From contig JBAXHD010000001.1 of the NCBI GenBank assembly GCA_037139095.1, forward strand, positions 62,001-126,000: a DNA stretch of 64,000 nt. Direction: 5' to 3'. Below, piece by piece: positions 25,558-34,433 of this stretch (positions are counted from its first letter, which is position 1; each line of letters opens with the position of its first letter). Made by a program: the position numbers and the translations under genes. Under the pieces are notes generated by a model. That model was not told the origin of the DNA. It saw nothing but the letters and a program-made list of their open reading frames with translations, and made no database searches. The stretch comes from WLMZ01 sp037139095 (GTDB taxonomy: Bacteria > Actinomycetota > Acidimicrobiia > Acidimicrobiales > Ilumatobacteraceae).

Positions 25558-27459
25558 GTGAGCGCAACGTGGCAGGCCTCAACGCAGAGTTGGACCATCG
25601 CGCTATGGAGCGCCAGTGCCGTTTCGGTGCACCTGATGGTCATTGATCGCAACGATCCATTCCGCGTTGTACGCGACGAGATATTGGTGCGCGAGGGTGA
25701 TGTGTGGCGTGCAACCGTTGCGCTGGCCGACATCGGCGATGCCGATCTCTACGGCTTTCGCGTCGAAGGGCAGGGTCATCGCTTCGATTCGTCGAAGGTC
25801 TTGCTCGATCCTGAGGCGACCCAAGTGTGGTTTCCCCCCGAGCATGATCGTGACCTCGCCGCGCAACACGGTGCCGACTCGTTAGGCCGATCCCCGTTGG
25901 CGGTGTTGCGTCGCGAAGTGCCGCGTGCAGCGATGGCTCCTGGACCACGACACGCGTGGAGTGATCTTGTTGTGTGCGAGTTGCACGTGCGCGGCGCCAC
26001 GCAATTGGCACAGCACGTGCCCCACGAACTGCGCGGCACGTTCGCTGGGTTACGACACCACGCTGCCTACCTAGCGTTATTGGGGGTGACCGCAATCGAG
26101 TTGCTGCCGGTGCACCAATGCGATCCGCTTGAGGGCAGTTATTGGGGATACATGCCGCTGGCATGGAGCGCGCTGCATCACGAATACGTTGCCGGCAACG
26201 ACCCCGAAGGCGAATTCGTCGAGATGGTTCAGGCCTTCCACGATGTGGGCATTGAGGTCTTGCTCGATGTGGTCTACAACCACACCACCGAAGAGGATGA
26301 GTTCGGGCCCACGTATCACCTTCGTGGCATCGACGATGCCGCCTATTACGTGGTCGATTCGAGCGCGAGTTATTACGACGCCGCTGGCTGCGGAAATGTT
26401 GTGCGAGCCGCGAGTCCTGCTGCGTCGGCACTCATCATGGCTTCGTTGCGTCGCTACGCCGACCTTGGCGTCGACGGTTTTCGTTTCGACCTCGGCTCGT
26501 TGTTGGGTCGCGATCTCGACGGCATCGCCCAACAGCGCAGCCCGCTGATTGATGAGATCACCACGTTTGCTGCGATGCGCGGGTTGCGGCTGATTACCGA
26601 GCCATGGGATCTCGGCGCGTATCAACTGGGCGAGGGCTTTGCCGGCCAGACCTGGTCGCAGTGGAATGGTCAGTTTCGCGATGACGTGCGCTCGTACACC
26701 CGAGGTGAACAAGGCTTCGTTGGTCGCATCGCTCAGCGGTTGCAAGGCAGTCCCGATCTGTTCGGTACTGAGTGGCATCGAAGCATCAATTTCGTTACAG
26801 CACACGATGGCTTCACGCTCTACGACCTCGTGAGCTATGACCGCAAGCACAACGACGCCAACGGGCACGACAACACCGACGGCACCGACGACAATCGATC
26901 ATGGAACTGCGGGCATGAAGGCGATGAAGTCAGTGCAATCTCTGCCGAGCACGTGGGTGCGTTGCGCTCTCAACAGATGCGCAATTTTCTGTGCTTGCTG
27001 ATGTTGTCGCGCGGCGTTCCGATGCTGCTTGCGGGCGACGAGTTTGCTCAGACGCAGCACGGCAACAACAACGCGTACAACCAAGACAACGCAACGTCGT
27101 GGCTCGATTGGCAACGCGCTGCGCAGCACGGAGACATTGCCGACTTCGTTCGCGCACTCATCGCCTTGAGATCTCATGGCGGCGACAACGAAGTGACGTG
27201 TTTCGGAGTGAGCGGCGAACCCGATGTCTCGTACCAGTCGCACTCAATCGCGTGGCAGTGGGGATCGCTCTATGTGCTCAGTAACGCGTGGTGGGAACCA
27301 CTGACCTTCGCAGTGCAGTCATCAGACACCTTTGAGGTTGCGTTGGCGAGCTGTATTGATCCGATCAGCATCATCGATGGTCGCGTCGAGGTGCCGCCGC
27401 GATGCACAGTGGTGCTGCTAGCTGTCGAACCCCAAGCCCGACCTGTCGAGCGTTCGTAG
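25558..27459 (+). CDS. glgX: Glycogen debranching enzyme / isoamylase-type GH13 protein
   Basis: Predicted glycoside hydrolase family 13 enzyme that cuts alpha-1,6 branches of glycogen, about 633 residues. An N-terminal CBM48-like region (residues 1-100) precedes the TIM barrel. Catalytic residues are visible: nucleophile Asp in VDGFRFDLGSLLG, acid/base Glu in LITEPWDLG, and the third Asp in VTAHDGFTLYDLV; VVYNHTTEEDE is conserved region I. The GTG 25558 start is chosen because the frame upstream overlaps the divergent coxD start. Its last 42 bases overlap the end of the FAD oxidoreductase gene on the other strand. Confidence 0.9.
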   Translation: MSATWQASTQSWTIALWSASAVSVHLMVIDRNDPFRVVRDEILVREGDVWRATVALADIGDADLYGFRVEGQGHRFDSSKVLLDPEATQVWFPPEHDRDLAAQHGADSLGRSPLAVLRREVPRAAMAPGPRHAWSDLVVCELHVRGATQLAQHVPHELRGTFAGLRHHAAYLALLGVTAIELLPVHQCDPLEGSYWGYMPLAWSALHHEYVAGNDPEGEFVEMVQAFHDVGIEVLLDVVYNHTTEEDEFGPTYHLRGIDDAAYYVVDSSASYYDAAGCGNVVRAASPAASALIMASLRRYADLGVDGFRFDLGSLLGRDLDGIAQQRSPLIDEITTFAAMRGLRLITEPWDLGAYQLGEGFAGQTWSQWNGQFRDDVRSYTRGEQGFVGRIAQRLQGSPDLFGTEWHRSINFVTAHDGFTLYDLVSYDRKHNDANGHDNTDGTDDNRSWNCGHEGDEVSAISAEHVGALRSQQMRNFLCLLMLSRGVPMLLAGDEFAQTQHGNNNAYNQDNATSWLDWQRAAQHGDIADFVRALIALRSHGGDNEVTCFGVSGEPDVSYQSHSIAWQWGSLYVLSNAWWEPLTFAVQSSDTFEVALASCIDPISIIDGRVEVPPRCTVVLLAVEPQARPVERS

Positions 27460-28839
27460 CCAGAGGTTGCGCTTGCCGGTGGCGTCTTCGCGGTTGAGTG
27501 ACCAGCGCGTTGCTTGAATCCCTGCAAAGCGAAAGGGCTCGGGTGGAAACGGCAACGGTTTGTCTTTGACGAACGCTGTTTGCGTGGCCTTGCTGCGCTT
27601 GCCGTCGAGCAGATCGAGCATGACCTCGGCACCAAAGCGAGTAGATGCAACGCCGAGTCCGGTGTAGCCGAGCGCGTAGACAACTCGGCCGCCCATCGCT
27701 CCGCCGAAGAACACGCAAAAACGACTGCATGTGTCGATCACGCCACCCCACGCATGGCTGAACTTCACGCCCTCGAGTTGCGGGAACGTAGTGAAGAAAT
27801 GCTTCGACAACTTGGCCCATGTTTCGGGTCGGCTCTCGAGTTCGGAGTTGATCTTGCCGCGCCAGTAATAGATCACGTCGTAGCCGCCCCACAGGATGCG
27901 GTTGTCCTCGGTGAGGCGGTAGTAGTGGAACTGGTTTGAGATGTCGCTGAGTCCTTGGCGATTGGTCCACCCAATGTCGGCTAACTGTGCAGGTGTGAGC
28001 GGCTCGGTAACCATGCAGTAGTCGTAGACCGGCACGATGTAGTGGCTGAGCCGTTTGAGCAATGGCTTGAACGCGTTTGTTGCAAGTGCAACTTTGCCTG
28101 CGCGTACTGCGCCCAACGGCGTGCGCACGATGACGCCCACGCCGTCCTTATCGATTGAGATTGCTTTGGTGTCTTCGTAGATGGTGACACCGAGCGACTC
28201 GGCTGCGGCCTTGAGTCCCCACACAAGGCGTGCCGGATCGACAATCGCCGCGCGGTCTTTGCGCCAGAGACCACCCGTGTAGGTGGGGGAGTTGACTTCG
28301 CGGCGCATGGCTGCACCGTCGAGCAGTTCGACCTTTTGACCCAGCGAGCGGAGCTGTTGGTAATCGTCGCGGAGTTCGTCGAAATACGACTCGCTGTGCG
28401 ACGTAGTGGCGACATCAATGACACCAGTGCGCTCGTAGTCGCAGTCGATGTTGTAGCGCTTGATTGCGGCTTCGATCTCGTTGAGGTTCTGCAGGCCGAG
28501 GTCTTCGAGCACATCGAGTTCGTCGGGAAAGCGAGCCTGGCCATTGGCGATGCCATGAGTGAGGCTGCTCTCCATGAAACCGCCATTGCGCCCGCTGGCT
28601 GCCGAGCCAACCTCGTGCGCATCAATCAAAATCACATTGCGCGATGGATCTCGCTCTTTGGCGATGATCGCTGTCCAGAGGCCTGCGTAGCCTCCGCCAA
28701 TGATGCACAGGTCGCAACTGACCGTGCGTACGAGCGTGACATTTGAGTCGGGTTCATCGACGTCTTCGTACCAATAGGGATACGGGTCAGCGTCGGCAAT
28801 TGCGTCGAGATGGAACTCGTCGATCGCGTCGTCGTCCAT
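27418..28839 (-). CDS. FAD-dependent oxidoreductase, DAO family (PuuB/glycine oxidase-like)
   Basis: Amine or amino-acid oxidase-like flavoprotein of 473 residues. The ADP-binding motif is CDLCIIGGGYAGLWTAIIAKE (about residue 40) and the family signature GSAASGRNGGFMESSLTHG follows, as in gamma-glutamylputrescine oxidoreductase. The C-terminal GGRVVYALGYTGLGVASTRFGAEV closes the FAD fold. AAGGTGG lies upstream of ATG 28839; the frame runs further upstream but lacks domain content. Possible substrates are polyamine or N-methylated amine derivatives, which would fit the betaine genes in this window only as inference. Confidence 0.87.
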   Translation of the reverse strand: MDDDAIDEFHLDAIADADPYPYWYEDVDEPDSNVTLVRTVSCDLCIIGGGYAGLWTAIIAKERDPSRNVILIDAHEVGSAASGRNGGFMESSLTHGIANGQARFPDELDVLEDLGLQNLNEIEAAIKRYNIDCDYERTGVIDVATTSHSESYFDELRDDYQQLRSLGQKVELLDGAAMRREVNSPTYTGGLWRKDRAAIVDPARLVWGLKAAAESLGVTIYEDTKAISIDKDGVGVIVRTPLGAVRAGKVALATNAFKPLLKRLSHYIVPVYDYCMVTEPLTPAQLADIGWTNRQGLSDISNQFHYYRLTEDNRILWGGYDVIYYWRGKINSELESRPETWAKLSKHFFTTFPQLEGVKFSHAWGGVIDTCSRFCVFFGGAMGGRVVYALGYTGLGVASTRFGAEVMLDLLDGKRSKATQTAFVKDKPLPFPPEPFRFAGIQATRWSLNREDATGKRNLWLRTLDRSGLGFDS

Positions 28840-28894
28840 GGTTACACCACCTTGTGGGCGACACCTTAGTAGCTCGGAGACTACGGTCGTCCAT

Positions 28895-29641
28895 ATGGAT
28901 ATGGGCATTGCGGGTAAACGAGCGGCTGTCGCCGGAGCGTCGTCAGGATTGGGTCTCGCCACCGCCAAGGCATTGGCTGCCGAGGGCGCGCACGTGGTCA
29001 TTTGCGGGCGCGATGCAGAGCGCCTTGAGGCCGCGGCGCGGTCAGTGGGGCATGGCTGCATTCCCGTGGTGTGCGATGTGGGCTCGGCTGAGGGTGGGGC
29101 TGCGTTCGTAGACGCTGCGGCTCATGCACTCGGTGGGGTCGACATCTTGGTTGCCAATTCAGGCGGCCCACCGCCAGGAACATTCGCGTCTACCCCGGTC
29201 GACCTGTACCAAGTAGGTCTCGACCTGAGTCTGCTCAGCGTTGTGGGCATGTGTAAAGCAGCAATACCGGCGATGCAAGAGCGCAAGTGGGGCCGGGTCA
29301 TTGCCATCACGTCAGTCGCAGTTCGGCAGCCCATCCCTACGTTGATCCTTTCGAACACAGCGCGGTCTGGTGTCACAGGATTCTTAAAGACAGTGGCTCG
29401 CGAGGTTGCTCACGATGGCGTCACGGTGAACACCGTGCAGCCGGGTATACATCTCACTGGTCGTGTGACGCAGCTCTACGGCGCCACCCCGGATGTGTCG
29501 ACCATGGGCATTCCTGCTGGTGTTATGGGCGACCCCGACGACTTCGGTCATGTGGTCACGTTCTTGTGCAGCGACCACGCGAAGTTTGTCACCGGCGTGC
29601 AGATGCACGTTGATGGTGGCGCCTATGGTGGACTGCTGTGA
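28895..29641 (+). CDS. Short-chain dehydrogenase/reductase lacking the catalytic Tyr
   Basis: SDR-fold protein of 248 residues. The cofactor motif is VAGASSGLGLATAKAL and the NAG-like segment is LVANSGGPPPGTF. The active-site Ser is in AITSVAVRQP, but where YxxxK normally follows there is LILSNTARSGVTGFLK: no Tyr, and the Lys is replaced. Such SNxxR variants form a known SDR subgroup, so the enzyme may use a changed mechanism or bind without catalysing. It is divergent from the FAD oxidoreductase (55 bases apart) and is coupled by a GTGA overlap to the Dabb gene. Confidence 0.85.
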   Translation: MDMGIAGKRAAVAGASSGLGLATAKALAAEGAHVVICGRDAERLEAAARSVGHGCIPVVCDVGSAEGGAAFVDAAAHALGGVDILVANSGGPPPGTFASTPVDLYQVGLDLSLLSVVGMCKAAIPAMQERKWGRVIAITSVAVRQPIPTLILSNTARSGVTGFLKTVAREVAHDGVTVNTVQPGIHLTGRVTQLYGATPDVSTMGIPAGVMGDPDDFGHVVTFLCSDHAKFVTGVQMHVDGGAYGGLL

Positions 29642-29934
29642 TTACCCACGTTGTTTCATTCCGTTGGAAACCAGAGACCACGGCCGAGCAGATCGTGCTC
29701 ATCAAACAGGCCCTCGACACGCTGCCATCCGCTATTGCCGACATCGTGTCGTATCAGTGCGGCCCCGATGTTGGGGCTCACGGCCCTGCCAACTTCGATT
29801 TTGCAATCGTGGCGACATTCGAGAACATCGACGGATGGCGCGCCTACGACGCTCACCCCGAGCACGATCGAGTGAGGTCACAAACCGTGCGACCATGGAT
29901 CGCCGAGCGCGCCGCAGTTCAGTTCCAGAGCTAA
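29638..29934 (+). CDS. Dabb (stress-responsive A/B barrel) domain protein
   Basis: A 98-residue protein with the Dabb signature: MITHVVSFRWKPETTAEQI at the start, FDFAIVATFENIDGWRAYDAHPEH in the middle and a C-terminal short strand. Dabb proteins form small dimeric alpha-beta barrels and often act as cyclases or decarboxylases on small aromatic or polyketide intermediates; the substrate is unknown. GTG start within the SDR stop codon (GTGA), so the two are translated together. Confidence 0.85.
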   Translation: MITHVVSFRWKPETTAEQIVLIKQALDTLPSAIADIVSYQCGPDVGAHGPANFDFAIVATFENIDGWRAYDAHPEHDRVRSQTVRPWIAERAAVQFQS

Positions 29935-30013
29935 TTGGTGGTTGTTCGCTCGGAACTGCGGGTTCATACTGAGGGCAGAGGCTGATCCTGCGATCGGCGG
30001 TCTGGAGGTTGTT

Positions 30014-30691
30014 GTGAGCAATGGCCTGGTTTCTCGAAGAGCACGACGATCATTGATGCCGTCGTTGGGGCTATTGGCGTTTGGTTGGGCTGTCGTTGGA
30101 TGCGGTTCGACTTCCACGACAGTGAGTTCGATTGATGTAGCAACAACCGTTGCTGCATCTACCAACCCCACTACGCCCATCACCGCATCAACAACATCGA
30201 GTGTGCCGGTTCCGTCCACAACGCTGGCCCCGTTCGCGGGAGGGTCTACCGAGCCGGTGATGGTTCCTGCTTCGGGGTGCTGCGCAGCAGGCCCCACAGT
30301 GCTGATGCGCACTCAAACTATTGAGCACCGCGGCGATTACTACCGCATCGCGTTCGGGTTCTCGGCGCCGGTTACCAACTATCACGTGCGATACGTGCCG
30401 CTGCCGGTACGCCAAGATCCTTCAGATCAGGTGGTCGAACTGCAGGGCGACAACGCCATCCAGATCAGCATTGGTGCCACGGGTCTCGACCAGTCACAAA
30501 ACCCTCCCGTACAGACCTATGCAGGTTCGCAGCGGATTGTGGTGGGCAACGGCTCTGTACGCGAACTCGTTCAGATTGGCGATTTTGAGGCCGTGATGAA
30601 CTGGGTAGTTGGGGTGCAGGGCAAGCCTGAGTTTCGGGTGTCTGTTGTGCAGAACCCACCCCAACTGGTTATTGAGATTGCAGCGGCTTGA
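30014..30691 (+). CDS. Lipoprotein with AMIN-like domain
   Basis: Exported lipoprotein of 225 residues. GGAGG lies 5 bases before the GTG start. A signal peptide ends in the lipobox VVGC, then comes a Thr/Ser/Pro linker to about residue 75. The C-terminal domain (HRGDYYRIAFGFSAPVTNYHVRYVP ... LVIEIAAA) matches the AMIN-like domain of actinobacterial lipoproteins, thought to bind the cell envelope. It overlaps the convergent gene by 23 bases. Confidence 0.83.
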   Translation: MSNGLVSRRARRSLMPSLGLLAFGWAVVGCGSTSTTVSSIDVATTVAASTNPTTPITASTTSSVPVPSTTLAPFAGGSTEPVMVPASGCCAAGPTVLMRTQTIEHRGDYYRIAFGFSAPVTNYHVRYVPLPVRQDPSDQVVELQGDNAIQISIGATGLDQSQNPPVQTYAGSQRIVVGNGSVRELVQIGDFEAVMNWVVGVQGKPEFRVSVVQNPPQLVIEIAAA

Positions 30692-31052
30692 TGATCTCAA
30701 GATCAAACGGGTCGAACTGATCGCCCAGCGTGGCTACGGCAGTGATCTTCTCGGCGGCGATGATTACTAGCGCCAGCGCAGTTTCGGGGGAGTGCGACTG
30801 GTCGACTTTGCGGGCAGCAGATTGATGTTGGCGGGCCACGTGCGCAGTCTCGACCGCAGCAAATGCGGCGCGTCGAGTTGTCTTGTCGAATCGAGCAAGG
30901 TCGGTTGAGAGGGCATACAAGCGGTCGGCGCCCGCCACGTAGCCCTGGAGCAACGTGGTGTACAGCACAGCCGACTGCGGGTGGTCGGCGTGGCTGGGAT
31001 TGGCAATCGCGGTGATGAGTTCGCCGCTGAGCAATACCTTGCGCACGCTCAT
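30669..31052 (-). CDS. Conserved hypothetical protein, coupled to the PAP2 gene
   Basis: A 127-residue, mostly helical protein (MSVRKVLLSGELITAI start; several Ala-rich helices) that I do not recognise. It starts in an ATGA overlap with the PAP2 stop and has no signal peptide or membrane segment. Translational coupling suggests a role with the PAP2 enzyme. Its 3' end overlaps the convergent AMIN-like lipoprotein gene. Confidence 0.65.
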   Translation of the reverse strand: MSVRKVLLSGELITAIANPSHADHPQSAVLYTTLLQGYVAGADRLYALSTDLARFDKTTRRAAFAAVETAHVARQHQSAARKVDQSHSPETALALVIIAAEKITAVATLGDQFDPFDLEIIKPLQSQ

Positions 31053-32083
31053 GCCGGGGTCGCCAGTGAGAGCGTGGCGATTGCGCGAGCGGCGCGAACG
31101 CGACGTTGACGGCGTTCGAACCAGCCCCAGAACAGGAACGAAGCGCCCACGATGGTCCAACCTGCGAGTGCATCGATGACATAGTGCTCGCCGAAGTACA
31201 CGAGTGAAGCTGCCATGATGAGCGGGAAGGTGAGCACGAGCGCTTTGAGCCACTTGGGTTTGATGAGCGGCAGGAAGAACGCCGGCACAAAGAGAGCAAA
31301 GCTCGCGTGCAGCGACGGCATCGCCGCAATGGCGTTACCCCAATCGAGTGCCGTATTCCATTTGTTCACGAAGCCCTTGAGGCCCATGGAGCTGAAACCG
31401 CGCCCGGTATGGCGAGCGAGGTGCGGAAGGATCTTGTAGGGGTGCTTCGGGTCGGCTGCCATCCATGGCGGAACTGTGGGAAGCAACACAAACATGGTGC
31501 ACGCCACGAACAACAAAGTGGCGAAGCGCTTCATGAACCGGGCCCATTCGCGGTGGCTGGTGACCCACAGCACGGCGAGGGCGATGACCGGAAAGATGAA
31601 GTGCGAGAAATATGTTGCAGATGCAACTTTGTCGTACCAGCGAATGCTGTGAGGCTCGTAGAAGTGGCGTTGCATCCACACATTTGGATCGGTGCCGAAG
31701 AACAGGAACCGGTCGATGTTGCGAGGGGCTTGCACCTGCAGCGGGAAGCCAGCACGGTCGGCGCCGCCTCGTGTTTGCTCGTAGGCCAACCACATCACGC
31801 AATAACAGAGCACGTCGAAGACCAGCCATGCCCACCGCCGCAGTGGGCGACCAAGATGGCCGATGACGATGAACAGACCCACGGAGATCGCCACAGAGAT
31901 GCGGTCGATGATGAGTCCTTTGGCAACGAACCACCAGATGTAGCCAACGATGTAGAGGCCCATGCCGATGCGACGCACGAGCAGCCAGTGATCAGGCGGC
32001 ACTACAGAAGCGACGCCGATGAGTTCGGGTGCTGGCACCGATTCGGTCGTGACCGCGTCGGGATCTGCGTTGGTCTCAGGCAC
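31049..32083 (-). CDS. PAP2-family membrane phosphatase / inositol-phosphotransferase-like
   Basis: Integral membrane protein of 344 residues with at least six hydrophobic segments and a PAP2 active site in its C-terminal half: AAMPSLHASFALF (about residue 241, phosphate-binding His) and YFGEHYVIDALAGW (about residue 290, nucleophile His). The arrangement with N-terminal helices resembles the AUR1/inositol phosphorylceramide synthase-type PAP2 proteins of Actinobacteria, which act on phospholipid or polyprenyl phosphates. The GTG start gives the charged N-terminus. A small gene follows by ATGA overlap. Confidence 0.88.
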   Translation of the reverse strand: MPETNADPDAVTTESVPAPELIGVASVVPPDHWLLVRRIGMGLYIVGYIWWFVAKGLIIDRISVAISVGLFIVIGHLGRPLRRWAWLVFDVLCYCVMWLAYEQTRGGADRAGFPLQVQAPRNIDRFLFFGTDPNVWMQRHFYEPHSIRWYDKVASATYFSHFIFPVIALAVLWVTSHREWARFMKRFATLLFVACTMFVLLPTVPPWMAADPKHPYKILPHLARHTGRGFSSMGLKGFVNKWNTALDWGNAIAAMPSLHASFALFVPAFFLPLIKPKWLKALVLTFPLIMAASLVYFGEHYVIDALAGWTIVGASFLFWGWFERRQRRVRAARAIATLSLATPA

Positions 32084-32140
32084 GGCGGGTAACGCTATCT
32101 ATTGCTGCGCAGCCCGACGCGTGCGCAGTGAGCCTTGGGC

Positions 32141-32962
32141 TCAGGACGACGCGTCGAGAGCGCGGCGTACCAGAACCTCGGCGAGGTGCGTGCGGTATTC
32201 GACGCTGGCGTTGTTGTCGGCCTGCGGGTCGGCGTCGGCAGAGGCAAGTTTGGCTGCATCGGCAACGCTTGCGCCCTGGGCGATAGCGGCAGACACGCTG
32301 GTGGCGAGCACAGGCGTGGAGCCCATGTTCACCAGAGCGACGCCCGACTCGCCGCCGCGGCGCCATGCGGCCACGCCAACGATGGCCCAGTCTTGGGCGC
32401 GACGGTTGAATTTCTGGAAGTTCCAGCCGGCACCGTTCATCTTGGGCACGCGGATCTCGGTGATGATCTCGTCGGCTGCCAATGCTGACTCAAGAAAGCC
32501 GAGGTAAAAGTCGGCGGCAGCGATTTCGCGCGTGCCGTGGGGACCCTGCACCACGTAGGTGGCGCCGAGGGCCAACGTGGTGGCAGGAAGATCTGATGCC
32601 GGATCGGCGTGAGCGATGCTGCCGCCGATGGTGCCGCGGTGGCGCACCTGCGCGTCGCCTACATGCGATGCCGCGTGGGCCAATAAGGGAACATGCTCGG
32701 CGAGCATGGCCGATGTCTCGACATCCATGTGGCGAGTGAGAGCACCGATGGCGATGTGGCTACCGGCATCGCGAATGTACGAGAGGTCGGTGATGCGGCC
32801 GATGTCGATGAGCATCGTTGGCTGAGCCAAACGGAGCTTCATCAACGGAAGCAACGAATGGCCGCCGGCCAAGAACTTGGCGTCGTCGCCGTATTCGCTG
32901 ACGAGTGCAATTGCCTCGGCTGCCGAGCTGGCACGCTTGTAATCGAATGCTGCAGGAATCAT
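32141..32962 (-). CDS. coxM: FAD-binding middle subunit of a CO-dehydrogenase-type molybdenum hydroxylase
   Basis: CoxM/CutM-like flavoprotein of 273 residues that passes electrons from the Fe-S subunit to FAD. It begins MIPAAFDYKRASSAAEA and has the two FAD motifs AKFLAGGHSLLPLMKLRLAQP (about residue 29) and TIGGSIAHADPASDLP (about residue 110). TGATG couples it to coxS. Normally a gene for the ~800-residue molybdenum subunit is adjacent, but none is present on either side, which makes this pair an orphan. CO oxidation therefore cannot be claimed; other xanthine oxidase family substrates are equally possible. Confidence 0.92.
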   Translation of the reverse strand: MIPAAFDYKRASSAAEAIALVSEYGDDAKFLAGGHSLLPLMKLRLAQPTMLIDIGRITDLSYIRDAGSHIAIGALTRHMDVETSAMLAEHVPLLAHAASHVGDAQVRHRGTIGGSIAHADPASDLPATTLALGATYVVQGPHGTREIAAADFYLGFLESALAADEIITEIRVPKMNGAGWNFQKFNRRAQDWAIVGVAAWRRGGESGVALVNMGSTPVLATSVSAAIAQGASVADAAKLASADADPQADNNASVEYRTHLAEVLVRRALDASS

Positions 32963-33438
32963 CACTTGCTCCCAGAAACAGTTGCTGCGCTGGCGCAAGC
33001 AAGCACTGACTTGACGATGTTGTGGTAGCCGGTGCAGCGGCACAGGTTGCCCTCGAGGCCGAGACGAACTTGTTCTTCGGTTGGGTTGGGGTTTTCGTTC
33101 AGCAGGCTGATCGAGGCCATCACCATGCCGGGTGTGCAAAAGCCACACTGCAGACCGTGGTTCTCCATGAAGGCAGTCTGCATTGGGTGCATGACGCCAT
33201 CGACTTCGAGGCTCTCGATAGTGGCAACGTGCTGACCGTCGGCCTGCACCGCCAGCACGGTGCAGCTCTTCACGGCTTCGCCGTTGAGGTGCAGGGTGCA
33301 GGCGCCGCATGATGACGTGTCGCAACCGACGTTGGTGCCGGTAAGTCCGAGCTGCTCGCGTACGTAGTGGACCAACAGGGTCCGCGGCTCTACGTCGCTT
33401 TCGTGAGTGGTGCCGTTCACTGTGACACTGATGTGCAC
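32962..33438 (-). CDS. coxS: [2Fe-2S] small subunit of a CO-dehydrogenase-type molybdenum hydroxylase
   Basis: CoxS-like iron-sulfur protein of about 158 residues with both clusters. The plant-type cluster Cys are in GCDTSSCGACTLHLNG and CTVLAVQ (about residues 42-62), the second cluster in LQCGFCTPGMVMA and EGNLCRCTGYHNIV (about residues 100-140). The GTG at 33438 follows AAAGGGG and gives the usual N-terminus MHISVTVNG; the frame reads 22 codons further upstream to an ATG. It precedes coxM directly. The 164-base gap upstream is free of genes. Confidence 0.92.
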   Translation of the reverse strand: MHISVTVNGTTHESDVEPRTLLVHYVREQLGLTGTNVGCDTSSCGACTLHLNGEAVKSCTVLAVQADGQHVATIESLEVDGVMHPMQTAFMENHGLQCGFCTPGMVMASISLLNENPNPTEEQVRLGLEGNLCRCTGYHNIVKSVLACASAATVSGSK

Positions 33439-33602
33439 GATGCAATCCCCTTTGGTGTGTGGGCGAGATCTTCTCAGAGCGATGAGCTCAGTAACTTGTG
33501 CCATTCTGCCTCATGGCAACGGGCCAGAGCGATACGACAGAAAAAGTTTGACGAAATCCCTGCCATTTGGCACGACCTGTTCGCTGAATTCGGACGTGGA
33601 CG

Positions 33603-34433
33603 TTAGGCGTCGAGTTTATTGAGTCCGCGTCGAGCGAAAAGTACAGCGGCCGCCGAAAGGGCGACAATCGCAAGCAGGCCACCCCATGTGTCGTGCCAGG
33701 TGACCCCGGCGCCAACGGTGTGGCCGTTCACGGTGTGGTTCACAAAACCTTGGCGAGACATCCGCAAGATGTTGGTGATGGGGTTGAGGGTGGCCACGCC
33801 GTGCAGCCATCCGGTCATCACGCTCAGCGGAGCTTGAGCCGTGGACAGAAACATTGAGATGAACAACCCCAGCTGCATGATGGCCGCGCCTCGCATGTCC
33901 TGAAACAGGAACGCGAGTCCAAGGCCCCAGCCGGTGGCGACAGTGGCGATGCCCAATGACCCACCGAACAGCATGACCAAGCCCAGCAGCCCTCCGGTGA
34001 GCCGTGCACCGAGGGCGAACCCCACTGCGGTAACGACCGCAGTCACGATCAACGACCGAAACCACGCCGCGTACATCGGACCAAGAACGAGCGAGTTTCG
34101 TGGCGCTGGTGACATGCGTAAGCGATCGAAGAAACCAGTCTCGAGATCGCGAATAAGGCTGAACCCAAGACCGACGCCGGCGAAGGCCGAACCCATCAGC
34201 ACGCCGAGTGGCATGAACCAGTTGATCGAGCGATCGGTGGGGAACCCAGGGACGTGAGTGATCGCGAAGAACGTGCCGCTGAAGGCCACGCATTGAAAGA
34301 TGGGCATGAGCATTGCTGGAAAGAACGCTGACGGCAGCCGGGTGATGGTGCGTAGGCCGCGCATCATCAACCCCGAAGCGGCGCGCGACGTGGTGGCGCG
34401 GGTTGCGGGTGCGTTGGCAAAGGTGGAGGTCAT
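33603..34433 (-). CDS. ABC-2 type transporter permease
   Basis: Membrane subunit of a DrrB/NodJ-type exporter, 276 residues with about six hydrophobic segments. The family region LIRDLETGFFDRLRMSPAPRNSLVLGPM (about residues 90-117) and the late LNPITNILRMSRQ segment are clear. ATG overlaps the preceding permease stop (ATGA). Together with the next two genes it forms a three-subunit exporter of drug, lipid or polysaccharide type; the substrate is unknown. Confidence 0.9.
   Translation of the reverse strand: MTSTFANAPATRATTSRAASGLMMRGLRTITRLPSAFFPAMLMPIFQCVAFSGTFFAITHVPGFPTDRSINWFMPLGVLMGSAFAGVGLGFSLIRDLETGFFDRLRMSPAPRNSLVLGPMYAAWFRSLIVTAVVTAVGFALGARLTGGLLGLVMLFGGSLGIATVATGWGLGLAFLFQDMRGAAIMQLGLFISMFLSTAQAPLSVMTGWLHGVATLNPITNILRMSRQGFVNHTVNGHTVGAGVTWHDTWGGLLAIVALSAAAVLFARRGLNKLDA

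Noticed and set aside
32141..33438. CO oxidation as the function of coxS-coxM
   Set aside because: Without the large subunit the substrate type cannot be decided.
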